Of a stretch of 64,000 bases of DNA, positions 51,012 through 61,029 are shown in pieces; positions within the stretch are counted from its first letter, which is position 1; each line of letters starts with the position of its first letter. A program made the translations under genes and the position numbers. Below the pieces are notes generated by a model. The model was not told where the DNA came from. It was given only the letters and a program-made list of their open reading frames with translations, and ran no database searches. The stretch is from CAZFER01 sp964517495 (lineage in GTDB: Bacteria; Hinthialibacterota; Hinthialibacteria; Hinthialibacterales; Hinthialibacteraceae). Where the stretch lies: positions 13,677-77,676 of the forward strand of contig CAZFER010000026.1 in NCBI GenBank assembly GCA_964517495.1, given 5' to 3'.

Positions 51012-53117
51012 TTATTGAGTTTGAATAAATGGCAAGATCGTTCCTTGAGTTGTGGTTACCCGAACGCAAAATTCCCAGCCGAGGTTGTTTTGATAGATTT
51101 TCAATAGGATAGTGTTCTTTCCCTTTTTGAACTTGACTGGCACACGATCCTGGTCCACTTGAATGGGACGCGCGATAAAATGCTGAAAAACAAGTTCACC
51201 ATTCACCCATATTTTTTCACTGTCATCGACACCAAGCAACAGAATGGCATCGCTTTCGTCCTGCACTTCGATTTCAGTATAGGCATACGCGATACATTGG
51301 TCACACACCGGCAGGTTGGATTTGATATCGACGATTCCCGTTTCAGGATTGGCTTGAACTTGCTTCCAAACGATCGTGCCGTCTCCTGAAGAATATTCCG
51401 CATCCAAATCCACTTCAGGCTCATTGATGTATTCAACATCCCAGCCCTTGCCTTCTTTCATGTGAAAGGGGCCAAGCAGATGCCATTGCTTGATAAACCC
51501 GAGCATGGAAACCGTATCCACTTCCACACCGAGGGTATTCAAGCGTTCGGCCAGTTTTGACATGGTTTCAATGGATGGTTTTAAGGCGGCCAGTTTATTG
51601 AACAGCGTCAATGTCTTTTCTGATTCACCAGCTTCGGCCAACCGGTTGGCAACAGCAGCCAGGGGAGCCAGGCAGGCTTGTTTTAAGTCTTCGTTTTCCG
51701 CTGCATTTAAAACCACTTCATAGCCCTCCACGACAGGACATGCGGCAAGTCCTTCCAACGCCTGTTTTTGGGTTGCGAGATCATTGCTCATGGATAAAAG
51801 TGAGGCATAGGCTTTCCCCGCGGCTTTCTTGTATTCGCATTCATGTAAAACTTCAGCTGCTCGCTTCAATGAATCAAGCAACACGGCACGATCTGATTTA
51901 TTCTGGTAACGCTCATGTGTAAGAACAGACACAGCATCCGGATGGCCCAGTTCTGCTAATGCCTCCATCGCGGTATGGCGAATCGCCCATTCGTCTGATT
52001 GAGCCGCCTGTTTGATGACATCCAGTGCTTGTGAATCTCTGCGCCCTCCCAAAATAGCCAACAAATAAATTTTCATTTCAAATGGTGCGCGTTTACATTC
52101 TTCAATCAAACGTTGTGTGACTATTTCATCTCCCATAACAGCCAGTGCATTCGCGGCGCTGAATTTTACATTAGTATTATCACTCAGCAGCGTATTCAAC
52201 ATGGGATACACACACTCGACATCGCCAACCCGCCCCAGTCCAGCCAAGGCAGCACTGGTATGAGCGCCTCGTGTTAGTTCCAACACCTTTTTATAAATGT
52301 CAACAATCTGGGATCCATTCTCTTCTCGTTTTCCCATGGCCCGGGCAAAACGGATGAGTGCATCCAGGGCAACCGGATGATGCTTTTCGTCGTCTTCGGT
52401 GTTCTCAACCACATGCCACATTCGCTCTGTATGTTTTGGATCACCACACCAGGACAAGGCATGGGCGGCAGCTGCTTGGACTTCGACACGATCATCCTTC
52501 ATCAAACTGGCGAATGTATTCACACTTTTTCTATCCTGGAGTTCACCAAGCGAATGAATTAACGCACAGGTAAACTCGGTTTCATTTTCCTGCTGGCGAT
52601 AAAATCTTAACGATTCCCTTAATGATTCACGTGCTTTTTTACTGGCAATTCGCTCCAATGCAAAGCGGGCGGTTTCACGCAGTTTGGGATCTTTAAGGAA
52701 GTAGCCTATTGATTTCACGCTATGCTCTGGGGGGATAACAAGGGCTAATAACTTTATTCCCGCCATTTGAAGAGAAACATCCTGATCTGGCTCAATCAGT
52801 TGAAACAAATAATCACTGGCTTTTTCGCGTTGTTCTTCACGGCCTGGAGCGCTGGCTTCGTTTATTAACGAAAATATTACATCATTAGCCGCTTTACGCA
52901 CGGCATAGTCCGGATGCTGCATCAGGGGGAATAACTTCGGAATCGCATCCACGCCTTTGAGAGGTAACATCTGCCTTGCATGAACTCGTGATTGTTGGTC
53001 ATCACCACTCAAGTCGTTAACCAACTGATCGATGGTTTGTTCTTCATCAGCATTCGTAATAATTGGAATAAGTAAGAGAAGAATGGCTGTTATAATAATT
53101 GTATTTCGCATGGTCAT
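51012..53117 (-). CDS. Secreted HEAT-repeat protein with C-terminal beta-sandwich
   Basis: 701 residues. An N-terminal signal peptide (IIITAILLLLIPIITNA) leads into about 12-14 HEAT-like repeats (residues ~30-480), each with the pattern 'D....R..A...L'; for example LPLKGVDAIPKLFPLMQHPD and DEIVTQRLIEECKRAPFEMK. The C-terminal ~160 residues form a separate domain, with LLGVDDSEKIWVNGELVFQH and KFKKGKNTILLKIYQNNLGW, like sugar-binding beta-sandwich modules. The combination is common in secreted planctomycete-type proteins. It follows the Gfo/Idh/MocA gene after 11 nt on the same strand, so they form an operon. The stop at 51012 abuts the HigB relic. It probably binds protein or glycan; no catalytic motif was seen. 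Confidence 0.88.
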   Translation of the reverse strand: MTMRNTIIITAILLLLIPIITNADEEQTIDQLVNDLSGDDQQSRVHARQMLPLKGVDAIPKLFPLMQHPDYAVRKAANDVIFSLINEASAPGREEQREKASDYLFQLIEPDQDVSLQMAGIKLLALVIPPEHSVKSIGYFLKDPKLRETARFALERIASKKARESLRESLRFYRQQENETEFTCALIHSLGELQDRKSVNTFASLMKDDRVEVQAAAAHALSWCGDPKHTERMWHVVENTEDDEKHHPVALDALIRFARAMGKREENGSQIVDIYKKVLELTRGAHTSAALAGLGRVGDVECVYPMLNTLLSDNTNVKFSAANALAVMGDEIVTQRLIEECKRAPFEMKIYLLAILGGRRDSQALDVIKQAAQSDEWAIRHTAMEALAELGHPDAVSVLTHERYQNKSDRAVLLDSLKRAAEVLHECEYKKAAGKAYASLLSMSNDLATQKQALEGLAACPVVEGYEVVLNAAENEDLKQACLAPLAAVANRLAEAGESEKTLTLFNKLAALKPSIETMSKLAERLNTLGVEVDTVSMLGFIKQWHLLGPFHMKEGKGWDVEYINEPEVDLDAEYSSGDGTIVWKQVQANPETGIVDIKSNLPVCDQCIAYAYTEIEVQDESDAILLLGVDDSEKIWVNGELVFQHFIARPIQVDQDRVPVKFKKGKNTILLKIYQNNLGWEFCVRVTTTQGTILPFIQTQ

Positions 53118-53128
53118 GATCTTTTCTC

Positions 53129-54415
53129 CTATAAATGCCAGGGGGCTCGATAAGGACGATAGAGATAACGATTGGCTTGTTCATCATCGATAAAGCGTTC
53201 CGCTTCGCCATCCCACCGCAGTTTGCGCCGGCAATTCAGGGCAATATTTCCTAATAAGCAGGCGCTGGTGGAACGATGGCCGATTTCGACATCCGAATGT
53301 GGAGTTTGGCGGGAACGAACGCATTCAAAGAAATTATCGTGATGGGTTTTTATATCAATCCAGTTGTAGTCCCCGGGTTTGGTTTCCGGAATACCAAGCG
53401 AATCAGGTTTAACGATAAAACTGTTGCGATCAATAAACAGCTTGCCTGCCGTACCCAAAAACTTCGTACCATAGGTTTTGCCGTGGTGTTCAAGATTATG
53501 TGCCTGTTTCCATGTCATTGTGCAGCCTTCATATTCATACACGATATCTACGGTTTCGTAATCATCAGAACCCGAAAGTTGGCGGAAACTCCCACCCACA
53601 GCGCTTACGTTTAGCGGGTAGTCTTTTTTTATTCCCCAGTGCACGATATCGATCAAATGCGGCCCCCAGTTGGTCAATTCACCACCCGCATAATCATGAA
53701 ACGCGCGAAAACCATGAAAACGCTGAGGACTATACGGCACCCACGGTGCGGGTCCAAGCCATAAATCCCAATCCAACCCTTCAGGCGGCTCACCCGGTGT
53801 TTCATATCCGAGTATTCCGTTTGGTCCGATCCATGCTCCCGTTGAGGTAATCCGCCCCAGTTTTCCTTTATGAACCAAATCAACCGCTTGCTGGAATATA
53901 TCCAACGAGCGCTGTTGCAAGCCCACTTGCACCACACGTTCATAACGGCGTGCATTTTCCACGATTTGCCGGCCTTCATGGATGGTGGTGGATAGTGGCT
54001 TTTCCACATACACATCTTTCCACGCCTGGCAGGCATGAATGGCATTCAATGCATGCCAATGATCTGGGGTGGCAAAAAAAACCGCATCAACTTCCTTTAT
54101 ATCCAAAAGCCGACGGTAATCCTGATATCCCTCACATCGGCCACCGACTTTCTTTCGAGCCGCTTCATACCGGGGGGTATACACATCACAGACCGCAATA
54201 ATTTCGATATCATTACGCTTTGTAAGCGCATCGAGATGATAATTCCCCATACCGCCACAACCGGCTAATGCCACTTTGATCTTTTGATCAGCAAATGGAT
54301 CCGCAGAAAAACTCCGTGACGTCCATATGGAAGGGAAACAAAAAGCCCCCGCTGTTATTTTTCCCAACCGCCCTAAAAAACCACGGCGGTTAAAACCGTT
54401 TATTTGCTTGGACAT
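53129..54415 (-). CDS. Tat-exported Gfo/Idh/MocA family oxidoreductase
   Basis: I chose the ATG at 54415 because GAGGAG lies 7 nt upstream; the frame extends 41 codons more, without support. The 428-residue product has the Tat motif FNRRGFLGRLGKITAGAF. The NAD(P)-binding part is KVALAGCGGMGNYHLDAL and IIAVCDVYTPRYEAARKKVG. VFFATPDHWHALNAIHACQA and then DVYVEKPLSTTIHEG give the conserved 'EKP' Lys. The C-terminal half has YDAGGELTNWGPHLIDIV-type sequence (YAGGELTNWGPHLIDIVHWG), as in 'NWGxHxxD' of bacterial glycoside oxidoreductases. These act on oxidised sugars in the periplasm. It heads the pair with the HEAT gene. Confidence 0.95.
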   Translation of the reverse strand: MSKQINGFNRRGFLGRLGKITAGAFCFPSIWTSRSFSADPFADQKIKVALAGCGGMGNYHLDALTKRNDIEIIAVCDVYTPRYEAARKKVGGRCEGYQDYRRLLDIKEVDAVFFATPDHWHALNAIHACQAWKDVYVEKPLSTTIHEGRQIVENARRYERVVQVGLQQRSLDIFQQAVDLVHKGKLGRITSTGAWIGPNGILGYETPGEPPEGLDWDLWLGPAPWVPYSPQRFHGFRAFHDYAGGELTNWGPHLIDIVHWGIKKDYPLNVSAVGGSFRQLSGSDDYETVDIVYEYEGCTMTWKQAHNLEHHGKTYGTKFLGTAGKLFIDRNSFIVKPDSLGIPETKPGDYNWIDIKTHHDNFFECVRSRQTPHSDVEIGHRSTSACLLGNIALNCRRKLRWDGEAERFIDDEQANRYLYRPYRAPWHL

Positions 54416-54648
54416 GAGTTCACTCCTCTTGAAATTCGTTGCATAAACACAAATAAGTGATTTTCCACTATATATGAAAACGAAAGGGGCTGGCAAGAGA
54501 ACAGCATAAGGAGGAATCCAATCTTTTCTATATCCCATAAATAAACTCGATAATTTTTTGTAATTTAGTCAACTTTATCGATACAATAGAAAACAGAACG
54601 CTAATCGTTCAAATGAAATCTAATTGATGAGGAGAATTGGACGTACGA

Positions 54649-55794
54649 ATGAAAAGGTATATTTATCCTATTGCTCTGTTCATTGTTGTAAGTAGCCTCG
54701 CCTTTTATGGAAATGCTCAAAATAGTGATCCAAAAGCGGATTGTTTGGTGCCATGTGATGAAATCGTTTCGGGAGGACCGCCAAAAGATGGCATTCCGGC
54801 TATCTCAGATCCAGAGAAAATCAGCGCAGAAGAAGCCGTATGGTTGAATGATGAGGATGTGGTTCTTGGGATTGTCCGCAAGGGAGAAGCATGTGCTTAT
54901 CCACTCCGCATATTTTTCTGGCACGAGATTGTCAATGATACCCTCGGTGGTGAGCGTAGTATCATAACATATTGCCCCTTAACCGGTACAGGAATGCATT
55001 TCGACGGAAAAGCGGGTGGCACAAAGTCCGATTTTGGAGTCTCCGGCAGATTATGGAACAGTAATCTCATACTCTACAACCGTTCCGGACCTGAATCATG
55101 GTGGAGTCAAATGAAAGCCAAGGCAATTACCGGCCCGATGATGGGACAAGAATTGGAACAACTACCTGTTGTTGAAACCCGTTGGGAAACATGGCGGGAA
55201 CTGTATCCAGATACCAAAGTGCAGAGTAAATTTACCGGCTATGCACGTGATTACTCACGCTACCCTTATGGTAACTATGAATCGCTTGATGCACCACCAT
55301 TTATGTGGTCCATCCGGGAAAAATACCTTGATCGCAGTTTTCCCCCCAAACTTCGGGTATTGGGTATTGTTGGCAAATATAATACGAAAGCCTATCCATT
55401 TGATATCCTTGAGCATAACGAAGTGGTTAACGATGTGTTTGAGGGTCAGCCTCTACTTATTGTCCACCATCACAAATCCCGCATGGCAGTTGCCTTTGAA
55501 CGCCGGATTGAAGATGGCCGTATATTGACCTTTTCCAAATATGACCGAAAAAACACCTCTCCTTTTGCCTTAATGGACAATGAAACCGGTTCGACATGGA
55601 CGATTATGGGTGAAGCCATTGCCGGACCACTGGAGGGTGAAAAACTAAAACAGCGGCCCGATGGCATCATTGCCTTTTGGTTCGCCTGGGCTGCTTTTCA
55701 TCCCAACCCAGTGGTATTCGACGGAACCCCTAATCAATCCGCAAAAATTGATCAGTGGAACAAGCTCGATAACCAAACCACGACGGGAGGTTAA
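54649..55794 (+). CDS. Secreted DUF3179 domain protein
   Basis: 381 residues from ATG 54649. The ribosome site GAGGAG (54629-54634) is far from this ATG but too close to the alternative TTG 54637, so the start is uncertain. A signal peptide (YIYPIALFIVVSSLAFYGNA) precedes the DUF3179 domain: RIFFWHEIVNDTLGGERSII and TYCPLTGTGMHFDGK, with the Cys of 'TYCPL'. Next come LWNSNLILYNRSGPESWWSQ and further MWSIREKYLDRS. A second half repeats HNEVVNDVFEGQPLLIVHHH. The Pfam family has no experimentally settled function. It is followed after 2 nt by a pseudopilin gene, so they are co-transcribed. Confidence 0.88.
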   Translation: MKRYIYPIALFIVVSSLAFYGNAQNSDPKADCLVPCDEIVSGGPPKDGIPAISDPEKISAEEAVWLNDEDVVLGIVRKGEACAYPLRIFFWHEIVNDTLGGERSIITYCPLTGTGMHFDGKAGGTKSDFGVSGRLWNSNLILYNRSGPESWWSQMKAKAITGPMMGQELEQLPVVETRWETWRELYPDTKVQSKFTGYARDYSRYPYGNYESLDAPPFMWSIREKYLDRSFPPKLRVLGIVGKYNTKAYPFDILEHNEVVNDVFEGQPLLIVHHHKSRMAVAFERRIEDGRILTFSKYDRKNTSPFALMDNETGSTWTIMGEAIAGPLEGEKLKQRPDGIIAFWFAWAAFHPNPVVFDGTPNQSAKIDQWNKLDNQTTTGG

Positions 55795-55796
55795 TC

Positions 55797-56405
55797 TTGC
55801 ATAGCTCATTGAAACTAATAAGAGGATTTACTCTAATCGAGTTACTTATTGTGGTGGCTATTATCGGCATCCTGGCTGCCATCGCCGTACCCAATTTTGT
55901 GAATGCCCAGGTCCGGGCCAAAGTAGCAAAGGTCTATTCAGAATTCAAATCGATGGAAGGAACTCTTTCAACGTATCGATTGGATCACAACGCGTTGCCT
56001 CCTATGCAAGACTATGGCGTTGGTACACGGCATTACCGGCTTCCCAGTTTTCTTACTACACCAGTGGCTTATCTATCTTCTTTGCCGGTTGATCCTTTCC
56101 AAGGCAAAGAGGATCCATTTGGTATTATCAGCGATCCCAGCCTTTTTCCCCGTTATCGCTATCATAACATCAAACGGCTGGTTGAGGATAATGATGTACG
56201 TGATATTCCCGCAACACCCGCCGATCTCGATGTTTTCGGGAGCTGGCGATTTCTATCCGTTGGACCGGATAATTCGTATCAGGGCTATACTCGCTACAAT
56301 AGTTCCAATGGTGTAATTAGCCGTGGTGATCTCTACCTGGCTGAAAAAGGCTATGGAGATGTGCTACCCAAAGATGATCGGATCGGTTCAGGAACGTTTC
56401 GATAA
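55797..56405 (+). CDS. Pseudopilin (prepilin-type N-terminus, SNG C-terminal motif), TTG start
   Basis: The start is TTG at 55797, with GGAGG 6 nt upstream and no ATG in a suitable place. 202 residues. The leader MHSSLKLIRG is followed by FTLIELLIVVAIIGILAAIA and then VPNFVNAQVRAKVAKVYSEF, closely like the two other pseudopilins. The globular part has a Tyr/Arg pattern (VGTRHYRLPSFLTTPVAYLS) and continues SLPVDPFQGKED. It ends in SSNGVISRGDLYLAEKGYGD, where the shared motif lies 30 residues before the C-terminus. Its first gene partner is the DUF3179 protein (2-nt gap). A bidirectional terminator follows. Confidence 0.92.
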   Translation: MHSSLKLIRGFTLIELLIVVAIIGILAAIAVPNFVNAQVRAKVAKVYSEFKSMEGTLSTYRLDHNALPPMQDYGVGTRHYRLPSFLTTPVAYLSSLPVDPFQGKEDPFGIISDPSLFPRYRYHNIKRLVEDNDVRDIPATPADLDVFGSWRFLSVGPDNSYQGYTRYNSSNGVISRGDLYLAEKGYGDVLPKDDRIGSGTFR

Positions 56406-56432
56406 AGGGTAAATTGGCATGCACGTATGAAC

Positions 56433-56471
56433 AAAATGCGGGGGGAGAAAAATAATCTCCCCCCGCATTTT
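56433..56471. terminator. Bidirectional terminator between pseudopilin and RND genes
   Basis: AAAATGCGGGGGGAGA (56433-56448) pairs perfectly with TCTCCCCCCGCATTTT (56456-56471), 16 bp around a 7-nt loop. The T run at one end and the A run at the other suit both directions. Confidence 0.93.
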
Positions 56472-56508
56472 GTAATTTCAATAAATTGAAAGGTCAATCT
56501 TTCTGATG

Positions 56509-59500
56509 TTAAATATCCACTTCAGTTTGAATCTCTTTTACAAAATTAAACATAAGGCTCAACAACACTGGCACTAAAAACAGAGTGAAGAATGTTGAAA
56601 CCAGCAGACCACCTACCATCACACTGCCCAAGCCACGATATAATTCCGATCCTGAACCGGGCATCAATACAAGCGGCATCATTCCACCCACTGAAGTTAA
56701 CGTACTCATCAATATGGGACGCACCCGGCTTTCTACCGACTGGGCAATGGCTTCTTGTGGGGCGCTAATATCCGCAGGAACATCCATCTGAGATCGGCCA
56801 GAAAGAAAATTCAACGTCTGGTGAACGATTAGAATTGCGTTGTTTACCACCACGCCAGCCAGGATAACAAAACCCAGGATGGTTAACACATCCAGGTTTT
56901 GAATGGGCATATACCGGTCAATCACACTCCACTGGTGAACAATCGCTAATGCCAAAAATCCCCCGAATGTGGCCAATGGCACACTCATCATGATAACAAA
57001 GGGATAAATCCAACTCTGAAATAATACACACATCAACAAATAAACCACCAGTAAAGCCAAAAACAAGGAACTGGCTAAAAAACCGCTTAATGTCCCATCG
57101 CCTAATAATGCCGTTTGCATGGCGTCCAATTTACTGGCGGAACCTGATAGTTGGGCTTCGACACTGGGATCAATCTGCCGTTTTTGTTTCAAGTCTGTTA
57201 TCGTATGGTTAACCTCCTCTATGGCTTCCTGCAAGGGCATACTTCGTGGAGGGGTGAATTGAAGGGTAACTGCTCTTTGACGTCCAACCCGTTTAATTTG
57301 TTCTGGTTCTGTTGTTCGAACCAAATCCCCCACAGACTCCAAGGTAACAATTTTGCCATCAGGCCCTGCAATGGGAATGCTTTTTAATCCATCGATTGAG
57401 GTTTGATTTACAGCATCATCCGCAATCACCTTAAGATCAACCATTTCACCGTTGATATCATAATCCCCCACAAATGCACCATCACTATTGACCTGAACGG
57501 TTAAACCCAAATCCCGCACGGTTAATCCCAAATCGGTTAAAGCCAAATAATCAGGCAGTACATTCAATTCCGGAGCAGGAATATTAAAATTATCCGGTTC
57601 GGGTTGAACACTGAATACACCATATTTTTCCGTCAATTTACCAAACATAATATTCGCCGATTGAGTAACAAGACTCAAATCCGGCCCAACCAAGTCGATA
57701 TTCACCGCCGAACCGGTTCGTCCGGCAATTCGAAAAACCGGCATTTGAAAAGCAAACGATCGTATACCCGGAGTAACTTCTTCTGCTGTGGCATATTGAA
57801 AAAGAGGAACCAGGTCAATCACACGGTCAGCATACGAACACAATCCCCCATGAAACATACGGCCAACCGTACCAACCATAAAATAGTGTTCCAATGGTGG
57901 AGCGGGGACTCTTTCAACCGTCTCCTCCGTCCTGGATTCCAAGGTAGGAATATTAACTTCAAGTTCTTCAAAGGGGATTAAATTCCCGTCTTCATCATGA
58001 GCCCGCCTCCCCGCTTCCCAGGCAGGCCGCATACGTTTTTCAATACGATTTCCGATTTCCAGCAATTGATCAAGGTTATAACCAGGCGGTGGGTTTAATA
58101 TCCCGAATACAATATTTCGATTTCCCATGGGGAGATAATCAATGGGAGGCATTAATAAAATGGTTCCACCTACGGTTAATATAATGAAAAAAGCAACCAC
58201 TAAAAACCGTAGAACATAACTTTTCGAAAGCCCTCGGATTATATTACCAATAAACTTGGATACTCGTTTTTTCTTATTCCCTGAGAACTTGTTCATTGAT
58301 TTATCGTAGGAGCGCATCAACAAAGAGGATGCGGAAGGGATCACAGTAATTGCAACAATAAAACTAATCCCCACCGACGCACATATGGCCAATGCGATAT
58401 CCCGAAACAACTGGCCAGCGGATTCTTCAATTAACAGAATGGGAATAAATACAATTAATGTGGTTAAGGTAGACGCCATCACCGCCCCTGCCACTTCAGA
58501 AGCGCCGTCATATGCGGCCCTGGCAACCTTTTTCCCCATTTCCAAATGCCGGTATATATTTTCCAGCACCACGATCGAATTATCCACCACCAGGCCAATG
58601 GCAAACGCCATCCCTGCCAGACTTACCACATTCATAGTTCGCCCCAAGGCAACCAATACCGTAATCGCACTGATTACAGATATTGGAATAGCAATGGCAA
58701 TAATACCAATCGACCGTAAAGACCTAAGAAAAAGCAACAAGGTGATTGTCGCAATCGTCCCACCCAAATAAATATTGTTCTGTACCAGGTTGAGAGCCTG
58801 ATCAATATACTTGGTCTGGTCATAAACCTGTTCAATCACGATTTCACCATTCACGCCGGCATGTTCGGCAATATTTTCAAGCAATCCCCCCGGCTGGCGA
58901 ATATAGCTAAGTTCAGCTTGCAATTCCTTCATCACTTCAATTACATTCGATCCCACCTCACGCTGAAAACTCATGGCAATAACGGGCACACCAGTATTTC
59001 GCACAAATGAGGTGGGTTCTTTATACGTTTCCACAACCTCAGCCACATCCCCTATATAAACCGGGCCTGCATCACTCTGGGTAATAATGGTGTTTTTCAC
59101 TTGTACGACATCACTAAAACGTCCAATAGCGCGAATACGAATATCGGATTTCCCATCCGCTAACGCACCGCCGGAATAATTACCATTCATCGCTTGTATC
59201 ACTGAGATAAACTGGGAAGGGGTAATTCCTCGTTGGGCAAGCAGTACAGGATCGACTCTTATTTGAACCTCTCGTTCACGTCCACCATAAATCCCCACCT
59301 CTGCCATCCCCGGCAATCGATCAAATCGAGGTTTTATCCGTTTATCAACATAATCATATAGGGTTCTTACATCAAACTTCGGATCGGTCGTTCTTAACGT
59401 AACCCATGCAATAAAATCGCGGCTTTCGGGATCTGAATCAGTGATCACAGGCTCATCCACATTCAGGGGATAACTGGGAACTTCCCTCAGCTTGTCACTC

Positions 59501-59823
59501 ACCTCGCGCAATGCCATTTCCTTATTGGTGCCTGTTCGAAATTCCAGCCGGATTTGCCCCTGTCCCCGCTGACTGATACTGGTCATATACCGAAGATTCT
59601 CAACGTTCTGTAACCGTTCTTCCTGCTCATCAATCACATCCGTTTCGACCTCTTGCGGGCTGGCATTTTCCCAGGTGGTTGTCACCGCAATAACGGTATC
59701 CTCCACCTCCGGAGTCATTTGAATCGGAACCCGGTCAAATGCCACAATACCGGAAAGCACCGCCAGTATTACTCCTACCGACACAGTAATTGGTTGTTTT
59801 ATCGCGATTTCAACAATTTTCAT
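56509..59823 (-). CDS. RND-family efflux permease (AcrB-type)
   Basis: Proton-driven inner-membrane pump of a tripartite exporter. 1104 residues, slightly longer than AcrB (1049). It starts KIVEIAIKQPITVSVGVILA. Recognised landmarks are AFDRVPIQMTPEVEDTVIAV, TTWENASPQEVE and the porter motif RFDRLPGMAEVGIYGGRERE. The proton-relay TM4 region reads FAIGLVVDNSIVVLENIYRH. The second half has LSGFLASSLFLALLVVYLLM. AGVVVNNAILIVHQTLNFLS resembles the TM10 'NNA' relay region. A long variable loop (about 590-680) is rich in Glu, Arg and Pro. It lies 57 nt behind the adaptor gene, in one operon; no outer membrane channel gene is present here. The substrate is unknown. Confidence 0.95.
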   Translation of the reverse strand: MKIVEIAIKQPITVSVGVILAVLSGIVAFDRVPIQMTPEVEDTVIAVTTTWENASPQEVETDVIDEQEERLQNVENLRYMTSISQRGQGQIRLEFRTGTNKEMALREVSDKLREVPSYPLNVDEPVITDSDPESRDFIAWVTLRTTDPKFDVRTLYDYVDKRIKPRFDRLPGMAEVGIYGGREREVQIRVDPVLLAQRGITPSQFISVIQAMNGNYSGGALADGKSDIRIRAIGRFSDVVQVKNTIITQSDAGPVYIGDVAEVVETYKEPTSFVRNTGVPVIAMSFQREVGSNVIEVMKELQAELSYIRQPGGLLENIAEHAGVNGEIVIEQVYDQTKYIDQALNLVQNNIYLGGTIATITLLLFLRSLRSIGIIAIAIPISVISAITVLVALGRTMNVVSLAGMAFAIGLVVDNSIVVLENIYRHLEMGKKVARAAYDGASEVAGAVMASTLTTLIVFIPILLIEESAGQLFRDIALAICASVGISFIVAITVIPSASSLLMRSYDKSMNKFSGNKKKRVSKFIGNIIRGLSKSYVLRFLVVAFFIILTVGGTILLMPPIDYLPMGNRNIVFGILNPPPGYNLDQLLEIGNRIEKRMRPAWEAGRRAHDEDGNLIPFEELEVNIPTLESRTEETVERVPAPPLEHYFMVGTVGRMFHGGLCSYADRVIDLVPLFQYATAEEVTPGIRSFAFQMPVFRIAGRTGSAVNIDLVGPDLSLVTQSANIMFGKLTEKYGVFSVQPEPDNFNIPAPELNVLPDYLALTDLGLTVRDLGLTVQVNSDGAFVGDYDINGEMVDLKVIADDAVNQTSIDGLKSIPIAGPDGKIVTLESVGDLVRTTEPEQIKRVGRQRAVTLQFTPPRSMPLQEAIEEVNHTITDLKQKRQIDPSVEAQLSGSASKLDAMQTALLGDGTLSGFLASSLFLALLVVYLLMCVLFQSWIYPFVIMMSVPLATFGGFLALAIVHQWSVIDRYMPIQNLDVLTILGFVILAGVVVNNAILIVHQTLNFLSGRSQMDVPADISAPQEAIAQSVESRVRPILMSTLTSVGGMMPLVLMPGSGSELYRGLGSVMVGGLLVSTFFTLFLVPVLLSLMFNFVKEIQTEVDI

Positions 59824-59880
59824 GACAAATCCTTTATGCTGTTAAAGGTAACCCCTGAGCCAACTTAACCTGGAGAGTTC

Positions 59881-61029
59881 TTATTGATCTTGAATTAAAG
59901 AAATGGGGGACATTGGCATTAATCGTTCATTCCCTTCCACCACAACAAGGCTTCCCTCATTAATACTTTCTTCATCCACAACCATTTTGTCTTCAGTTTG
60001 GAAGAGAATTTGAATCGGTGTGGGAACGGCCATGTAACCCTGATCCTGATTGGGCCGTGCTGCATAAACATAAAAACCTGTTTCATTTCTCATAACCGCA
60101 TTCTTGGACAGAGTGAGATGCTCTTTTAACACTCCCAAAGGCAACCAGGCAATAACCGACATACCAGGGGCTAAAAAATAATCCCTCTCATCAATTTCAG
60201 CGACCAGTGAAAAGGTTCGTGCCCGAGGATCAACCTGGGGTATCTTTTTGGTCTTAATTGATTTCAACGCAACATTTCTTCTCACAAGTTCAATTTCAAT
60301 GGGTTGTGTTCCCTCGGATACATCTGAAGAATACCGTTCCGGCACATCCAACCACGCTTCAATCCTACCAGTGGATATAAGAGTCACAATGGGGTTCCCC
60401 GGTTGAATCCATTCCCCCGGATCAACAAGGCGCTCAACCACCCTGCCATTAAATGGGGCACGAATAACCGTATCTTCCAATCGCACTTCCAGTAATTCGA
60501 TACTATTTCTTATACGCTCCAAGGCTCTTTCACTGGACCTTAATTGAAATCGTGCCACGGCCACTTCCGTTTCAGCGTCTTTTATATTTTTTTCAGTTGT
60601 CAGACCATCTTTTAACAATGGTTTCAAACGATTCAAATTCCACTCGGCATTTTCAAATTCAGCTTTTCGTACTTCCATATCCGCTTCGATTCGCCTTTTA
60701 TCCGCCTCCGTCTCTTTTAGTTGCAAGGCCAACCGCCGGTCATCAATTCGTGCCAATACATCGCCCTCTTCAACAGAAGCCGCTTCTCGCACATTTATTG
60801 ATAAGAGCTTTCCCTGTTCCTGGCTGGCCACTTCGGCTCGTGATACCGCTTTTAAACTTCCAGTCACTTTGATATGTTCCTGTATGACTTCTCTCTTAAC
60901 CTCTTTTACTCGCACTTTGGGAGGTTGATTTGGCTGAGCAATCACCCCGTCTGCCCAATAAACAATGCTAATAAGTAAAAAGAAAATCGTATAAAAACAC
61001 CGGCTTGGAGGGCTGTTATACCATTGCAT
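59881..61029 (-). CDS. RND efflux periplasmic adaptor (HlyD/MFP family)
   Basis: Bridges the RND pump to the outer-membrane channel. 382 residues. An N-terminal hydrophobic segment (FYTIFFLLISIVYWADGVIA) acts as signal peptide. The lipoyl-like unit has VTGSLKAVSRAEVASQEQGK and VEEGDVLARIDDRRLALQL. A long coiled-coil hairpin (about 100-190) includes KRRIEADMEVRKAEFENAEW and LKDGLTTEKNIKDAETEVAV. The second lipoyl half is IRAPFNGRVVERLVDPGEWI. A beta-barrel and proximal domain end the protein. It is the first gene of the pump operon (57-nt gap to the permease). Confidence 0.95.
   Translation of the reverse strand: MQWYNSPPSRCFYTIFFLLISIVYWADGVIAQPNQPPKVRVKEVKREVIQEHIKVTGSLKAVSRAEVASQEQGKLLSINVREAASVEEGDVLARIDDRRLALQLKETEADKRRIEADMEVRKAEFENAEWNLNRLKPLLKDGLTTEKNIKDAETEVAVARFQLRSSERALERIRNSIELLEVRLEDTVIRAPFNGRVVERLVDPGEWIQPGNPIVTLISTGRIEAWLDVPERYSSDVSEGTQPIEIELVRRNVALKSIKTKKIPQVDPRARTFSLVAEIDERDYFLAPGMSVIAWLPLGVLKEHLTLSKNAVMRNETGFYVYAARPNQDQGYMAVPTPIQILFQTEDKMVVDEESINEGSLVVVEGNERLMPMSPISLIQDQ

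Noticed and set aside
54416..54538. 41-codon N-terminal extension of the Gfo/Idh/MocA protein
   Set aside because: The Tat signal must be N-terminal and the internal ATG has a GAGGAG site.
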